Shown: in pieces, positions 44,838-54,963 of the stretch
How positions within the stretch are numbered: the first letter of the stretch is position 1
Layout of the letters: the number at the start of each line of letters is the position of its first letter
Assembly: GCF_030053835.1 (NCBI RefSeq)
Contig: NZ_CP125655.1
Location: 620,001 to 684,000, forward strand
Length of the DNA stretch: 64,000 bases
Origin: Cellulomonas sp. ES6
GTDB lineage: Bacteria > Actinomycetota > Actinomycetes > Actinomycetales > Cellulomonadaceae
Reading direction: 5' to 3'
Translations under genes and position numbers: made by a program
The notes under the pieces: generated by a model
Database searches by the model: none
The model's input: the letters and a program-made list of their open reading frames with translations, nothing else
What the model was told of the DNA's origin: nothing

Positions 44838-45494
44838 ATGGCCCAGAGCGGCGCCGCTGCACAGATCCGCGTGTTCGTCCTCGACGACCACGAGGTGGTG
44901 CGGCGCGGCCTGCGCGACCTGCTCGGCCAGGAGCCGGACATCGAGGTCGTCGGCGAGAGCGGGTCGGCCGCCGAGGCGACGCGGCGCATCCCCGCGCTGC
45001 GGCCCGACGTGGCCGTGCTCGACGCGCGGCTCCCCGACGGCAGCGGCATCGAGGTGTGCCGCCAGGTGCGGTCCCAGGACCCGTCGGTCGCCGCGCTGAT
45101 CCTCACGTCGTACGACGACGACGAGGCCCTGTTCGCCGCGATCCTCGCCGGCGCCGCGGGCTACGTGCTCAAGGAGATCGGCGGCGGCGAGCTGCTCGCC
45201 GCGATCCGGCACGTCGCGGCCGGGCACTCGATGCTCGACCCGGCGGTCACGGGACGCGTGCTCGCGCGGCTGCGGGCCGGCCCCCCGGAGCCCGACGAGC
45301 TGCACGACCTCACCGAGCAGGAGCGGCACATCCTGGCGTACATCGCCGAGGGCCTGACGAACCGCCAGATCGGCGAGCGCATGTACCTCGCGGAGAAGAC
45401 CGTGAAGAACTACGTCTCGCACGTGCTCGCGAAGCTCGGCGTCGAGCGGCGCACCCAGGCGGCCGTGCTCGCCGCGCGGCTGCTGCGCGACTGA
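44838..45494 (+). CDS. devR: DevR/DosR-type NarL-family response regulator
   Basis: 218 residues. Receiver with Asp16/Asp17, phospho-Asp62 ([11 protein letters not shown]), Thr90 and Lys112; LuxR-type HTH about 150-215. The recognition segment [13 protein letters not shown], and [11 protein letters not shown] after it, are nearly identical to Mycobacterium DosR as I remember it, including the Lys-Lys-Asn residues that contact DNA. Similarity extends through the receiver ([10 protein letters not shown]). It should therefore recognise DosR-like boxes, several of which lie in this island. Confidence 0.93.
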   Translation: MAQSGAAAQIRVFVLDDHEVVRRGLRDLLGQEPDIEVVGESGSAAEATRRIPALRPDVAVLDARLPDGSGIEVCRQVRSQDPSVAALILTSYDDDEALFAAILAGAAGYVLKEIGGGELLAAIRHVAAGHSMLDPAVTGRVLARLRAGPPEPDELHDLTEQERHILAYIAEGLTNRQIGERMYLAEKTVKNYVSHVLAKLGVERRTQAAVLAARLLRD

Positions 45495-45507
45495 CCGGCA
45501 GGGCCCG

Positions 45508-46050
45508 TCAGACGAACAGCAGCTGCGCGCCCGCCGTCTTCTCGACGAACTCCGCCGCGCTGATGATCCCCTCCAGGTCCTCGCGCAGGTCCGACTCGTC
45601 GAGCGCGAACATGTCGGCCGACATCCGGCAGCCCCACAGGTGCCCGCCGGCCGCGACGATCTGGTCGAGCAGCTCCGGGACGTCCGGGATCCCGAGGTCG
45701 CGCAGCTGGCGGCGCATCATGCGGGTCGTCACCGCCGAGACCCCGGGGGCCGGGGCCACCGCCTGGGGCAGCCGCAGGTCCCGCAGCGGCAGGTGCATCG
45801 CGGTGTTGGCGACGGGCGAGAACCGCAGGTCGTGCATCCGCGAGCGCACCACCATGTCGAAGCCCCAGAACGTGAAGAACAGGTGCGTCTCCACGCCCTC
45901 GCCGAGGGCGGCGTTGGCGATGATCAGCCCCGGGTACGCCATGTCGAGGTTGCCCTTGGAGCAGATGATGGCGATCGTCCGGTCGTCGCCGGCGTCGTCG
46001 CCGAAGTCGGGGACGATCGCGGGCCGGGGTGCGGCCGTCGTGTCGGTCAC
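45508..46050 (-). CDS. DsrE2-like sulfur carrier protein
   Basis: 180 residues. IAIICSKGNLDMAYPGLIIANAALGEGVETHLFFTFWGFDMV and GGHLWGCRMSADMF are typical of the DsrE/DsrF-like DsrE2 group; Cys141 is the expected persulfide-carrying residue, Cys30 a second. DsrE2 proteins pass sulfane sulfur to TusA or related carriers. GTG 46050 follows GAGGAGG. Encoded 9 bp after tusE and downstream of the SQR-like gene. Confidence 0.87.
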   Translation of the reverse strand: MTDTTAAPRPAIVPDFGDDAGDDRTIAIICSKGNLDMAYPGLIIANAALGEGVETHLFFTFWGFDMVVRSRMHDLRFSPVANTAMHLPLRDLRLPQAVAPAPGVSAVTTRMMRRQLRDLGIPDVPELLDQIVAAGGHLWGCRMSADMFALDESDLREDLEGIISAAEFVEKTAGAQLLFV

Positions 46051-46059
46051 GGGTCCTCC

Positions 46060-46374
46060 TCAGACGCAGCCGTGCGGCTTGGGCAGTCCCGCGACGTAGG
46101 CCATCTTGCGGCCGGGCTTGCGGGGGAAGAGCGCGAACTGCTCCTTGACCGGGACGCCGCCGACCACGTCGACCCGGCGCGTCGTGGGGGTCTGGCCCCG
46201 CTCCGCGTAGTCGGCGCGCAGGAAGCGCAGCACCTCCCAGTGCCGGTCGGTCAGGGTGATCCCGATCTGCTCCGCGAGCGCCTTCGCGAGGTCCTCGTCC
46301 CACTCCTCGGGGCGGCTGAGGAACCCCTCGTCGTCGACGTGCACCGCGCGCTCGCGGATCTGCACCACGGGCAT
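46060..46374 (-). CDS. tusE: TusE/DsrC-family sulfur relay protein
   Basis: 104 residues. DEEGFLSRPEEWDEDLAKALAEQIGITLTDRHWEVLRFLRADY and the C-terminal arm AGLPKPHGCV are diagnostic. Only the penultimate cysteine (Cys103) is present; the second cysteine of dissimilatory DsrC, eleven residues earlier, is Ala. It therefore fits a persulfide carrier like TusE rather than a DsrAB partner. AGGAGG precedes ATG 46374. Sits between SQR-like and DsrE2-like genes. Confidence 0.92.
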   Translation of the reverse strand: MPVVQIRERAVHVDDEGFLSRPEEWDEDLAKALAEQIGITLTDRHWEVLRFLRADYAERGQTPTTRRVDVVGGVPVKEQFALFPRKPGRKMAYVAGLPKPHGCV

Positions 46375-46387
46375 GGCGTCCTCCTGG

Positions 46388-47632
46388 TCAGGCCGCGGCA
46401 CGGGTCGCGGCGGGTTCGCGCCGCGGGGCGCGGCTGGGGATCGGGACCGGGCGTCCGTGCAGCAGCACGTTCCAGTACAGGCGCTGCGTCGCGGCCTTCG
46501 CCCAGTGGTTCGCCCGCGTCTCGGCGAGCAGGCTCAGCGGCCCGACCACCGGCAGCGGGTACCGGCCGGGCAGCGGCTCGGCGTCGTAGCCGAAGTCGAG
46601 CAGCAGGGCGCGGCCCCGGCCCGACTCGACGAAGCAGTTCGCGTGGCCGTCGTACAGCCGGGTCATGGGCCGCCCGCGGTCGTAGGACACGAGGTTGTCG
46701 GCGAACACGTCGGCCTCGAAGTGCGCCACCGAGCCGGCCTTGGACGTCGGCACGTCCGTGGCGTCCCCGACCGCGAACACCCCCGGGTGGGCCCGCGACA
46801 TCAGCGTGCCGGGGTCCACCGGCACGTCCTGGAGCTCGTCCCCCATCCCGGAGCGCGCCACGAAGTCGGCCCCGAGGTTGACGGGCACCGTGACGAGCAG
46901 GTCGAACGGGACCTCCCGGTCGTCGACGGACACGAGGCGCCCGTCGTCGACCCGGTCGACGACGAAGTCCGTCCGCACCCGGACGCCGCGCGCGTCGAGC
47001 ATGCCGCCGAGCCGCTCGCGGGCGACCGGCTGGGTGAACGCGCCGTCCAGCGGCGTGACGTACGTCAGCTCCGTGCCGGCCCGCAGGCCTCCGCGGCGCA
47101 GCGCGTCGTCGAGCAGGAAGGTGAACTCCAGGGGCGCGACCGGGCACTTGATGGGCATCTCCGTGACGTGCACGACGACCCGCCCGCCGAGCCACCGCTC
47201 GAGCCGGCGGTGCAGCGCGACGGCGCCGTCGGGCGTGTAGAACTCGTGCACCCGCCGCCGCCACTGGTCCCCGGCCATGCCCGGGGTCTGGTCGGGCCGC
47301 GGCGACGTCCCGCTCGCGACGACCAGGTAGTCGTACGGCAGGACGCGGCCGTCCTCCAGGTGCACCCGGCCGCGGGCCGGGTCGACGCCCTCGACCTCGC
47401 CGAGCACCAGCTCGACGCCCGGCTCCAGGTACCGGCGCCGGGACCGGACGAGCTGGTCGGGCGTCGCCGCCCCGAACGGCACGGTGAGCAGGCCCGGCTG
47501 GTAGAGGTGCCGGTCGTCGCGGTCCACCACGGTCAGGCGCCAGAAGTCGCGCTCCACCCGCAGCCGGTGCAGCAGCCGGTTGGCGACCATCGTCCCGGCG
47601 GTGCCGCCGCCCAGGATCAGCAGGTGCTTCAT
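46388..47632 (-). CDS. SQR-like FAD-dependent oxidoreductase
   Basis: 414 residues. FAD motif LLILGGGTAGTMVANRL at the N-terminus, YDYLVVASGTSPRP, and the second FAD motif GVFAVGDATDVPTSKAG near 305. Cys163 in EMPIKCPVAPLEF occupies the place of an SQR redox cysteine. The C-terminus (GPLSLLAETRANHWAKAATQRLYWNVLLHGR) could bind the membrane. Probably oxidises sulfide to persulfide with quinone, feeding the TusE and DsrE2 proteins encoded next to it. It has few cysteines, so another quinone-linked role is possible. Confidence 0.82.
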   Translation of the reverse strand: MKHLLILGGGTAGTMVANRLLHRLRVERDFWRLTVVDRDDRHLYQPGLLTVPFGAATPDQLVRSRRRYLEPGVELVLGEVEGVDPARGRVHLEDGRVLPYDYLVVASGTSPRPDQTPGMAGDQWRRRVHEFYTPDGAVALHRRLERWLGGRVVVHVTEMPIKCPVAPLEFTFLLDDALRRGGLRAGTELTYVTPLDGAFTQPVARERLGGMLDARGVRVRTDFVVDRVDDGRLVSVDDREVPFDLLVTVPVNLGADFVARSGMGDELQDVPVDPGTLMSRAHPGVFAVGDATDVPTSKAGSVAHFEADVFADNLVSYDRGRPMTRLYDGHANCFVESGRGRALLLDFGYDAEPLPGRYPLPVVGPLSLLAETRANHWAKAATQRLYWNVLLHGRPVPIPSRAPRREPAATRAAA

Positions 47633-47683
47633 GGTCGGTCCCTTCGGGGTCGGGCGGCCGGGCGGCGCGGGGCGCGGCCCGTG

Positions 47684-47893
47684 TCAGGTGCGGTGGCGCG
47701 GCGGTTCGTCGCCGTGGTGCACGGTCACGCCCGGACCGGGGAAGAACAGGCCCACGTGGCCGGTGTCCGACCAGCGCACGGAGTACGGCGGCGACCCGTC
47801 GGGGTGCGGGACGGCGACGATCTCGCCGTCGCGGTCCGGGGCGTCCACCTGCGGTCCGGGGACGACGATCCGGTCCCCCACTGCGGCTCTCAT
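47684..47893 (-). CDS. DUF1918 protein (Rv0569/Rv2302 type)
   Basis: 69 residues. MRAAVGDRIVVPGPQVDAPDRDGEIV then GSPPYSVRWSDTGHVGLFFPGPGVTV match the DUF1918 barrel family; Rv0569 is a DosR-regulon member in Mycobacterium tuberculosis. Function unknown, possibly nucleic-acid binding. 51 bp upstream of the SQR-like gene in the same direction. Confidence 0.85.
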   Translation of the reverse strand: MRAAVGDRIVVPGPQVDAPDRDGEIVAVPHPDGSPPYSVRWSDTGHVGLFFPGPGVTVHHGDEPPRHRT

Positions 47894-47919
47894 CGTGACC
47901 TCGCCGGGGACGGGAGCGA

Positions 47920-47955
47920 GGTCGTGCGCCGCGCCCCGGTGAGCGGCGCACGACC
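47920..47955 (-). terminator. Terminator after the DoxX-like gene
   Basis: GGTCGTGCGCCGC and GCGGCGCACGACC form a perfect 13-bp stem with a 10-base loop, just after the DoxX-like stop and before the DUF1918 gene. Confidence 0.7.
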
Positions 47956-47964
47956 CGACCGGGG

Positions 47965-48546
47965 TCAGCGCAGGACGGGCCAGCGGCGGACCGCCGGCGT
48001 CTGCGCCCACCATCGCCCGACGCCCCAGGTGTCGCCCGAGCGCAGGACCGCGCAGACGATGAGCACGAGCGCGAAGATCACGTGCGAGTCGACGGCCGGG
48101 TTGGTCGACCCCTGCGTCGGCGGCCACTCCGCGAGCCACATCAGGGCCATGAGGAGCGTGCCGGCGCCGGCGGCCACGGACAGCCCCGCCCCGGTGACGA
48201 CCGCGATGCCGATGCCCGCGAGCGCGAGCATGAACAGCCAGTCGGCGACGGTCGGGTCGAGCCAGTCGAAGAACCCCTCGGCCGGGCCGGTCACCGACGC
48301 CAGGTACCCCGCTGTCGGCGACCCGCCGTCGACCCAGGCCGTCCCGAGCTGCTGCCCGTCGACGACGGCCCCCGTCGAGTAGGTGAGGCCGAACAGCTTG
48401 TCCAGGAACGCCCACAGGAAGACGAACCCGATCGCGAGCCGCGTCACGGCGAGCCACCGGCGCGCCGAGGCGGTCGAGACCAGGTCGGTCTCCACGAGGA
48501 CCGTCGGGTGGACGGTCCGGTGCGAGGGCTGGTGCGCGGTGCTCAT
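47965..48546 (-). CDS. DoxX/DoxD-like membrane protein
   Basis: 193 residues, about four helices. RWLAVTRLAIGFVFLWAFLDKLFGL, TVADWLFMLALAGIGIAVVTG, a Gly-rich third helix and AVDSHVIFALVLIVCAV; the end GDTWGVGRWW is common in this family. DoxD is the large subunit of thiosulfate:quinone oxidoreductase, and other DoxX proteins act in redox stress. Given the sulfur genes next door, a thiosulfate or quinone role is possible. A DevR-like box precedes it. Confidence 0.82.
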   Translation of the reverse strand: MSTAHQPSHRTVHPTVLVETDLVSTASARRWLAVTRLAIGFVFLWAFLDKLFGLTYSTGAVVDGQQLGTAWVDGGSPTAGYLASVTGPAEGFFDWLDPTVADWLFMLALAGIGIAVVTGAGLSVAAGAGTLLMALMWLAEWPPTQGSTNPAVDSHVIFALVLIVCAVLRSGDTWGVGRWWAQTPAVRRWPVLR

Positions 48547-48585
48547 GACGTCCCCCTCCGGGTGCGTGCTCTGCCAGGTGGCACC

Positions 48586-48628
48586 ACGCTGCCGCGGGCC
48601 GCCCGCCCGCCCCAGGGCCGAACGCCCT
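48586..48628 (-). promoter_or_regulatory. DevR-like box and -10 of the DoxX gene
   Basis: AGGGCGTTCGGCCCT (48628-48614, palindromic arms AGGGC/GCCCT), 22 bp, CAGCGT (48591-48586). Confidence 0.6.
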
Positions 48629-48676
48629 CAGCGCCCGGCCGAGCGACCCGTCCGGGCCGGGACCGGCGACCGGATC

Positions 48677-48714
48677 GGGACCTTCGGTGCCCGCCGCCCG
48701 GACCGTCCGGCTCT
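48677..48714 (+). promoter_or_regulatory. Candidate DevR-like boxes before the DUF1876-ATPase operon
   Basis: GGGACCTTCGGTGCCC (48677-48692) and GGACCGTCCGGCTCT (48700-48714) resemble the DosR half-site pattern. No TAGCGT-like -10 lies at 22 bp, so this promoter is less certain than the others. The 265-bp gap 48547-48811 holds no gene. Confidence 0.45.
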
Positions 48715-48811
48715 GACGTGCGCGCACGCCCTCCCGCCACGCTGAGGCAGCACACCAGCAGCCGCGGCGCACCACCCGGTGCCGCACCGACCCGGAGGGA
48801 CGACGACCACC

Positions 48812-49096
48812 ATGACGCACACCTGGGACGTGCGGATCGACCTGTTCGAGGCCTCCGACGTCCCCGCCGCGGATCACACCACGACCACCGCCCACGCGAT
48901 CCTCAGCACCTCCGCGGGCACCCGCATGAGCGGGACCGGCCGGGCGCGTCGCCGTCCGGGCGAGACCGACGTGCCGGAGATCGGCGACGAGCTCGCCGCG
49001 GCCCGGGCGCTGCGGGAGCTCGCGGACCGGCTGCTGGCGGCCTCGTCCGCCGACATCTCGGAGATCGAGCACCGCGAGGTGCGCCTGGCTCGGTGA
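48812..49096 (+). CDS. DUF1876 protein (Rv1738-like)
   Basis: 94 residues. WDVRIDLFEASD, TTTTAHAILSTSAGTRMSGTGRARRRPG, VPEIGDELAAARALRELADRLL: the dsRBD-like fold of PF08962. Mycobacterial Rv1738 is strongly DosR-induced and resembles ribosome hibernation factors. First gene of an operon with an HTH protein, flavodoxin and P-type ATPase. GGAGGG lies upstream of the ATG. Confidence 0.9.
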   Translation: MTHTWDVRIDLFEASDVPAADHTTTTAHAILSTSAGTRMSGTGRARRRPGETDVPEIGDELAAARALRELADRLLAASSADISEIEHREVRLAR

Positions 49097-49120
49097 GCCG
49101 CGGAGCAGGAGGAGGGCGTC

Positions 49121-49483
49121 GTGAGCCAGGACCTGTCGCCGGCACCGGGTGCCGGGATCGCGCCGGGGGTGCCGGCGCTGAGCGAGCGCGAGCGCGTCGT
49201 GCTGCGGGAGCTCCTCAGCGCGCAGACGCTCGACGAGGTGGCCGGGCGGCTGTACGTGTCGCGCAACACCGTGAAGTCGCAGGTGCTCAGCATCCACCGC
49301 AAGCTCGGCGTCACGTGCCGCGCGGAGGCCGTCGCGTGGGCCCGCGCGCACCTGCCCGACGTCGCGGGGTCCGACCGCGCCGGCGGGGGCACGGCCGGCG
49401 GGGGCGTCGCGGGCGTCGCGGCACCCCGCGGGGCGTCCGTCCCCGCCCGCCCGCTCGGGGCGCCCCGCCGCCCGGGGGCGTGA
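49121..49483 (+). CDS. Stand-alone LuxR-type HTH protein
   Basis: 120 residues. HTH about 20-85: LSERERVVLRELLSAQTLDEVAGRLYVSRNTVKSQVLSIHRKLG. No receiver or ligand domain; the tail is Gly/Ala/Pro-rich and disordered. It may regulate the surrounding genes or antagonise DevR at shared sites; that is inference. 24 bp after the DUF1876 gene, 4 bp before the flavodoxin gene. Confidence 0.8.
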   Translation: MSQDLSPAPGAGIAPGVPALSERERVVLRELLSAQTLDEVAGRLYVSRNTVKSQVLSIHRKLGVTCRAEAVAWARAHLPDVAGSDRAGGGTAGGGVAGVAAPRGASVPARPLGAPRRPGA

Positions 49484-49487
49484 CGCG

Positions 49488-50023
49488 GTGTCCGCGCTGG
49501 TGGTGTACGAGTCGATGTTCGGCAGCACGCGCGACGTCGCGCACGCCGTCGCCGACGGGCTGCGCGAGACGGTCCCCGTGCGGGTGGTGGAGGTCGGGGC
49601 CCTGCTCGCGGAGCCCGGCGGCACCGCGGTCCCCGAGGAGGTCACCCTGCTGGTGGTCGGCGGCCCGACCCACGCCTTCGGCATGAGCCGCGAGTCGACC
49701 CGGGCGTCCGCGGCCCGGGAGGCGCGGACGGGGGCCGAGGCGCTCGTGTCCCCGCACGCCGGCATCCGGGAGTGGCTCGACGTCGTCCGCATGCCCGCGC
49801 ACACGCTCCTCGTCGCGACGTTCGACACGAAGCTGCGCCGGCCGAACCTGCCGGGCTCGGCCGCCCGGTCCGCCGAGCGCGCGCTGCGGCACCGCGGCGC
49901 GGTCCCCGTCGTGGAGGCCCGGTCGTTCGAGGTGCTCGGCATGGCCGACGGCCTGGCGGAGGGCGAGCTGGCGGCCGCCCAGGAGTGGGGGCGCCTGCTG
50001 GCCGGGACGCTGCCCGCGGCCCG

Positions 50024-50027
<4 letters not shown>
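49488..50027 (+). CDS. Flavodoxin family protein
   Basis: 179 residues. FMN phosphate loop YESMFGSTRDVAHAVADGL, then LLVVGGPTHAFGMSR, with the Trp-containing loop replaced by a longer segment. Electron carrier or flavin oxidoreductase in the cytoplasm. Its stop overlaps the ATPase ATG (ATGA). Confidence 0.87.
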
Positions 50028-52765
<2,738 letters not shown>

Positions 52766-52779
52766 CGCCTCGGGTCCGG

Positions 52780-53607
52780 TCAGGCCCGGACCACGAGCAC
52801 CGGCCGCCGGGCGTGCAGGATCACGGCGTGGCTCGTCGAGCCGACGAGCAGCCGCGAGACGCCGTGCAGGCCCCGGCTGCCGACCACGACCAGCCGCGCG
52901 TGCGAGCCCGCGGCGAGCAGAGCGGTCGCGGGCTGCGCCTTCACGAGCGTGCGCTCGACCTCCAGGTCCGGGAACCGGTCCGCGAGCCCGGCCGTGGCGT
53001 GCGCCAGGACCGCGGCCTCGCTCTCGCGCAGCCGCGCCGTCATGTCCGGCGGCACGTACCCCTGCGCGAGCAGGAGCGCCGGCTCCTCCCAGGCGTGCAC
53101 CACCTGCAGCACCGCGCCGTGACGCTCGGCCTCCTGCGCCCCGGCGGCCACGGCGGCCACGCTGTCCGGCGAGCCGTCGACCCCGACGACCACGCGGTTG
53201 TCCGCCTCCACCGGCACCGCCGGGACGACGGCGACGGAGCAGCTCGCGGCCGCGGCGATCTCGTACGACCGCGACCCGGAGAACACCCGCTGCGCCGGCG
53301 TCAGCCGGCGGGTGCCGACCACGAGCAGCCGGGCGGAGCCCGAGCGCCGCACGAGGCAGCGGGCGGGCCGGTCGGCCTCCACCTCCGTGCGGATCTTCAC
53401 GGACGGGCTGACCTCGCGTGCGTGCGCGGCGGCCCGGTCGAGCACGTCGCGGGCGGCGTCCGCGAGCGCGTCGTCCCACTCGACGTCACCGAGCGCGTGC
53501 ACCAGCAGCAGCTCCGCGCCGCGGGCCGCCGCGGCCTCCGCGCCCCAGCTCACGGCACCCTCGCTGGAGACGGTGCCCTCCACCCCGACGACGACCTCGT
53601 TGCTCAT
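52780..53607 (-). CDS. Tandem universal stress protein
   Basis: 275 residues, two Usp domains; domain two [18 protein letters not shown], domain one GTRRLTPAQRVFSGS. Starts MSNEVVVGVEGTVSSEGAV. Single gene convergent with the P-type ATPase; own promoter at 53652-53695. Confidence 0.92.
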   Translation of the reverse strand: MSNEVVVGVEGTVSSEGAVSWGAEAAAARGAELLLVHALGDVEWDDALADAARDVLDRAAAHAREVSPSVKIRTEVEADRPARCLVRRSGSARLLVVGTRRLTPAQRVFSGSRSYEIAAAASCSVAVVPAVPVEADNRVVVGVDGSPDSVAAVAAGAQEAERHGAVLQVVHAWEEPALLLAQGYVPPDMTARLRESEAAVLAHATAGLADRFPDLEVERTLVKAQPATALLAAGSHARLVVVGSRGLHGVSRLLVGSTSHAVILHARRPVLVVRA

Positions 53608-53651
53608 CGGACCGCTCCTCCACCTCTCGCCCGGCTCTGCGTCCACCGCCG

Positions 53652-53695
53652 ACGCTACGGAGGCCGGGTGCGCGCCGGGCAGGGGCCGACGGGCC
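53652..53695 (-). promoter_or_regulatory. DevR-like box and -10 of a stress-protein gene
   Basis: Minus strand GGCCCGTCGGCCCCT (53695-53681), 23 bp, TAGCGT (53657-53652). Confidence 0.62.
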
Positions 53696-53755
53696 GTCGC
53701 GCGCGGGACTTCGGACCCCGCCCGCCCCCCGGTGCCCGTCCGTCCCGCCCCGCCC

Positions 53756-53797
53756 GGCCGTTCGGCCCTTCCGGTGGCGGCGGACGCCCGGTGGCAT
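53756..53797 (+). promoter_or_regulatory. DevR-like box and -10 of the DUF1876-fusion gene
   Basis: GGCCGTTCGGCCCT (53756-53769), 22 bp, TGGCAT (53792-53797). A further related site, GGGACTTCGGACCC, lies at 53705-53718. Confidence 0.62.
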
Positions 53798-53828
53798 GGC
53801 GGTGCAGCGCACACACCGGGAGGGCACC

Positions 53829-54521
53829 GTGGACAGCACCCCGTTCGCCGCCGTGTCCTGGCAGTCGCGCGGGGCCCTGGTCCGCCTCGAGCACGAGCAC
53901 CCCGGCCGGGCGTACCTCGCGGTGCGGTCCGCGCCGACGCCGCGGGGCGACGCCGCGGCCCGGGACCTGGTCTGCGCGGCGGTGGTGCGGGCGCGGGCGG
54001 AGCGCATCAGCCACCTGGTGACCACCCTCGACGCGTCCCGCCCGGTCTGCGGCGTGGTGCTCACCGCGCTGCGGGAGCAGGTCGGCACGCACGTGCGGGA
54101 GCTGGAGTGCCACCGCAGCGGCGCGAGCGTGCTCGTGTCCGTCGAGCTCCTGCCGCCGGCCGCGGACCAGGCGGCCGGCGCGTCGCGCGACGCCCGGCTC
54201 CCCCCGGTCTCGCTCGCGTGGCACGTGCGGGTCTACCTGGCGGCGGCGCCCGACGTGCCGTCGCGCGGCCACGGCACGACGACGGCGCACGCCGTGCTCA
54301 CGGTGAGCGACGCGAAGCGCCTCACGGGGACGGGACGCGCGCACCGGCACCCGCACGACGTCGACGTGCGGGAGGTCGGCGAGGAGCTGGCCACGGCCCG
54401 CGCGCTCGCCGAGCTCGCGGACCGGCTGCTCGCCGACGCCCGGGAGCAGGCCGGCGCCGCGAGCGCCGGCGGGCCCGCGGGAAGCAGCGGCACGGCGGGC
54501 ACCGGCCGCGCGCCCCGCTGA
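53829..54521 (+). CDS. Two-domain protein with C-terminal DUF1876
   Basis: 230 residues. The C-terminal half (about 122-212) is DUF1876: WHVRVYLAAAPD, TTTAHAVLTVSDAKRLTGTGRAHRHPHD, VREVGEELATARALAELADRLL. The N-terminal half (AAVSWQSRGALVRLEHEHPGRAYLAVRS, ...VCGVVLTALREQVGTHVRELECHRSG) is not recognised. GTG 53829 chosen because GGGAGGG lies 5 bases upstream; ATG 53796 would overlap the -10. Possibly a ribosome- or RNA-linked stasis factor like Rv1738. Confidence 0.8.
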   Translation: MDSTPFAAVSWQSRGALVRLEHEHPGRAYLAVRSAPTPRGDAAARDLVCAAVVRARAERISHLVTTLDASRPVCGVVLTALREQVGTHVRELECHRSGASVLVSVELLPPAADQAAGASRDARLPPVSLAWHVRVYLAAAPDVPSRGHGTTTAHAVLTVSDAKRLTGTGRAHRHPHDVDVREVGEELATARALAELADRLLADAREQAGAASAGGPAGSSGTAGTGRAPR

Positions 54522-54530
54522 CCCGCCTGC

Positions 54531-54560
54531 TTGCCCGGCGGATACCCCCGGGGGCATAGT
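54531..54560 (+). promoter_or_regulatory. CsoR/CstR-type operator inside promoter
   Basis: TTGCCC (54531-54536), 18 bp, CATAGT (54555-54560). Between and over them lies ATACCCCCGGGGGCAT (54542-54557), a near-perfect palindrome of the ATACCCCC/GGGGTAT type bound by CsoR-family repressors. Autoregulation of the next gene is likely. Confidence 0.7.
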
Positions 54561-54634
54561 GGCGCAGCACCGCGCCGGCTCGCGGAGCGCTCCCCCGGGC
54601 GCTCCCGCCGGCGCCCACCACCCGGGAGGACCCC

Positions 54635-54913
54635 ATGCCCGCCACCACCGACCCCGAGGCCGCCCGCCGCATCCTCAACCGCCTGCGCCGCGCGCGCGGA
54701 CAGCTCAACGCCGTCATCGACGCCGTCGAGAACGGCGGGTCGTGCCGCGACGTCGTCACGCAGCTCGCCGCCGTCTCCAGCGCGCTCGACCGCGCCGGCT
54801 ACACGGTGATCGCCACCGCCATGAAGGAGTGCCTCGTCGAGCCCGGCTCCGTGCGCACCGAGGACGGCCTCACGCCCGACGAGCTCGAGAAGCTGTTCCT
54901 CACCCTCGCCTGA
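54635..54913 (+). CDS. CsoR/RcnR-family repressor, CstR-like cysteine pattern
   Basis: 92 residues, all-alpha DUF156 fold: RILNRLRRARGQLNAVIDAVENGGSCRDVVTQLAAVSSALDRAGYTVIATAMKECL. Cys37 and Cys66 match the two cysteines of CsoR, but the metal-binding histidine four residues before the second cysteine is Ala62. A Cys-x-Cys site without the histidine is the mark of persulfide sensors such as CstR. Copper sensing is therefore unlikely. An operator lies in its own promoter. Confidence 0.85.
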   Translation: MPATTDPEAARRILNRLRRARGQLNAVIDAVENGGSCRDVVTQLAAVSSALDRAGYTVIATAMKECLVEPGSVRTEDGLTPDELEKLFLTLA

Positions 54914-54963
54914 CGCCCGACGCCCGACGCCTGACGCCTGACGCGGGCCGCGGTCGCGCGTCG

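Noticed and set aside
46060..46374. Dissimilatory sulfite reduction via DsrC
   Set aside because: The second DsrC cysteine is absent and no dsrAB genes are present in the window.
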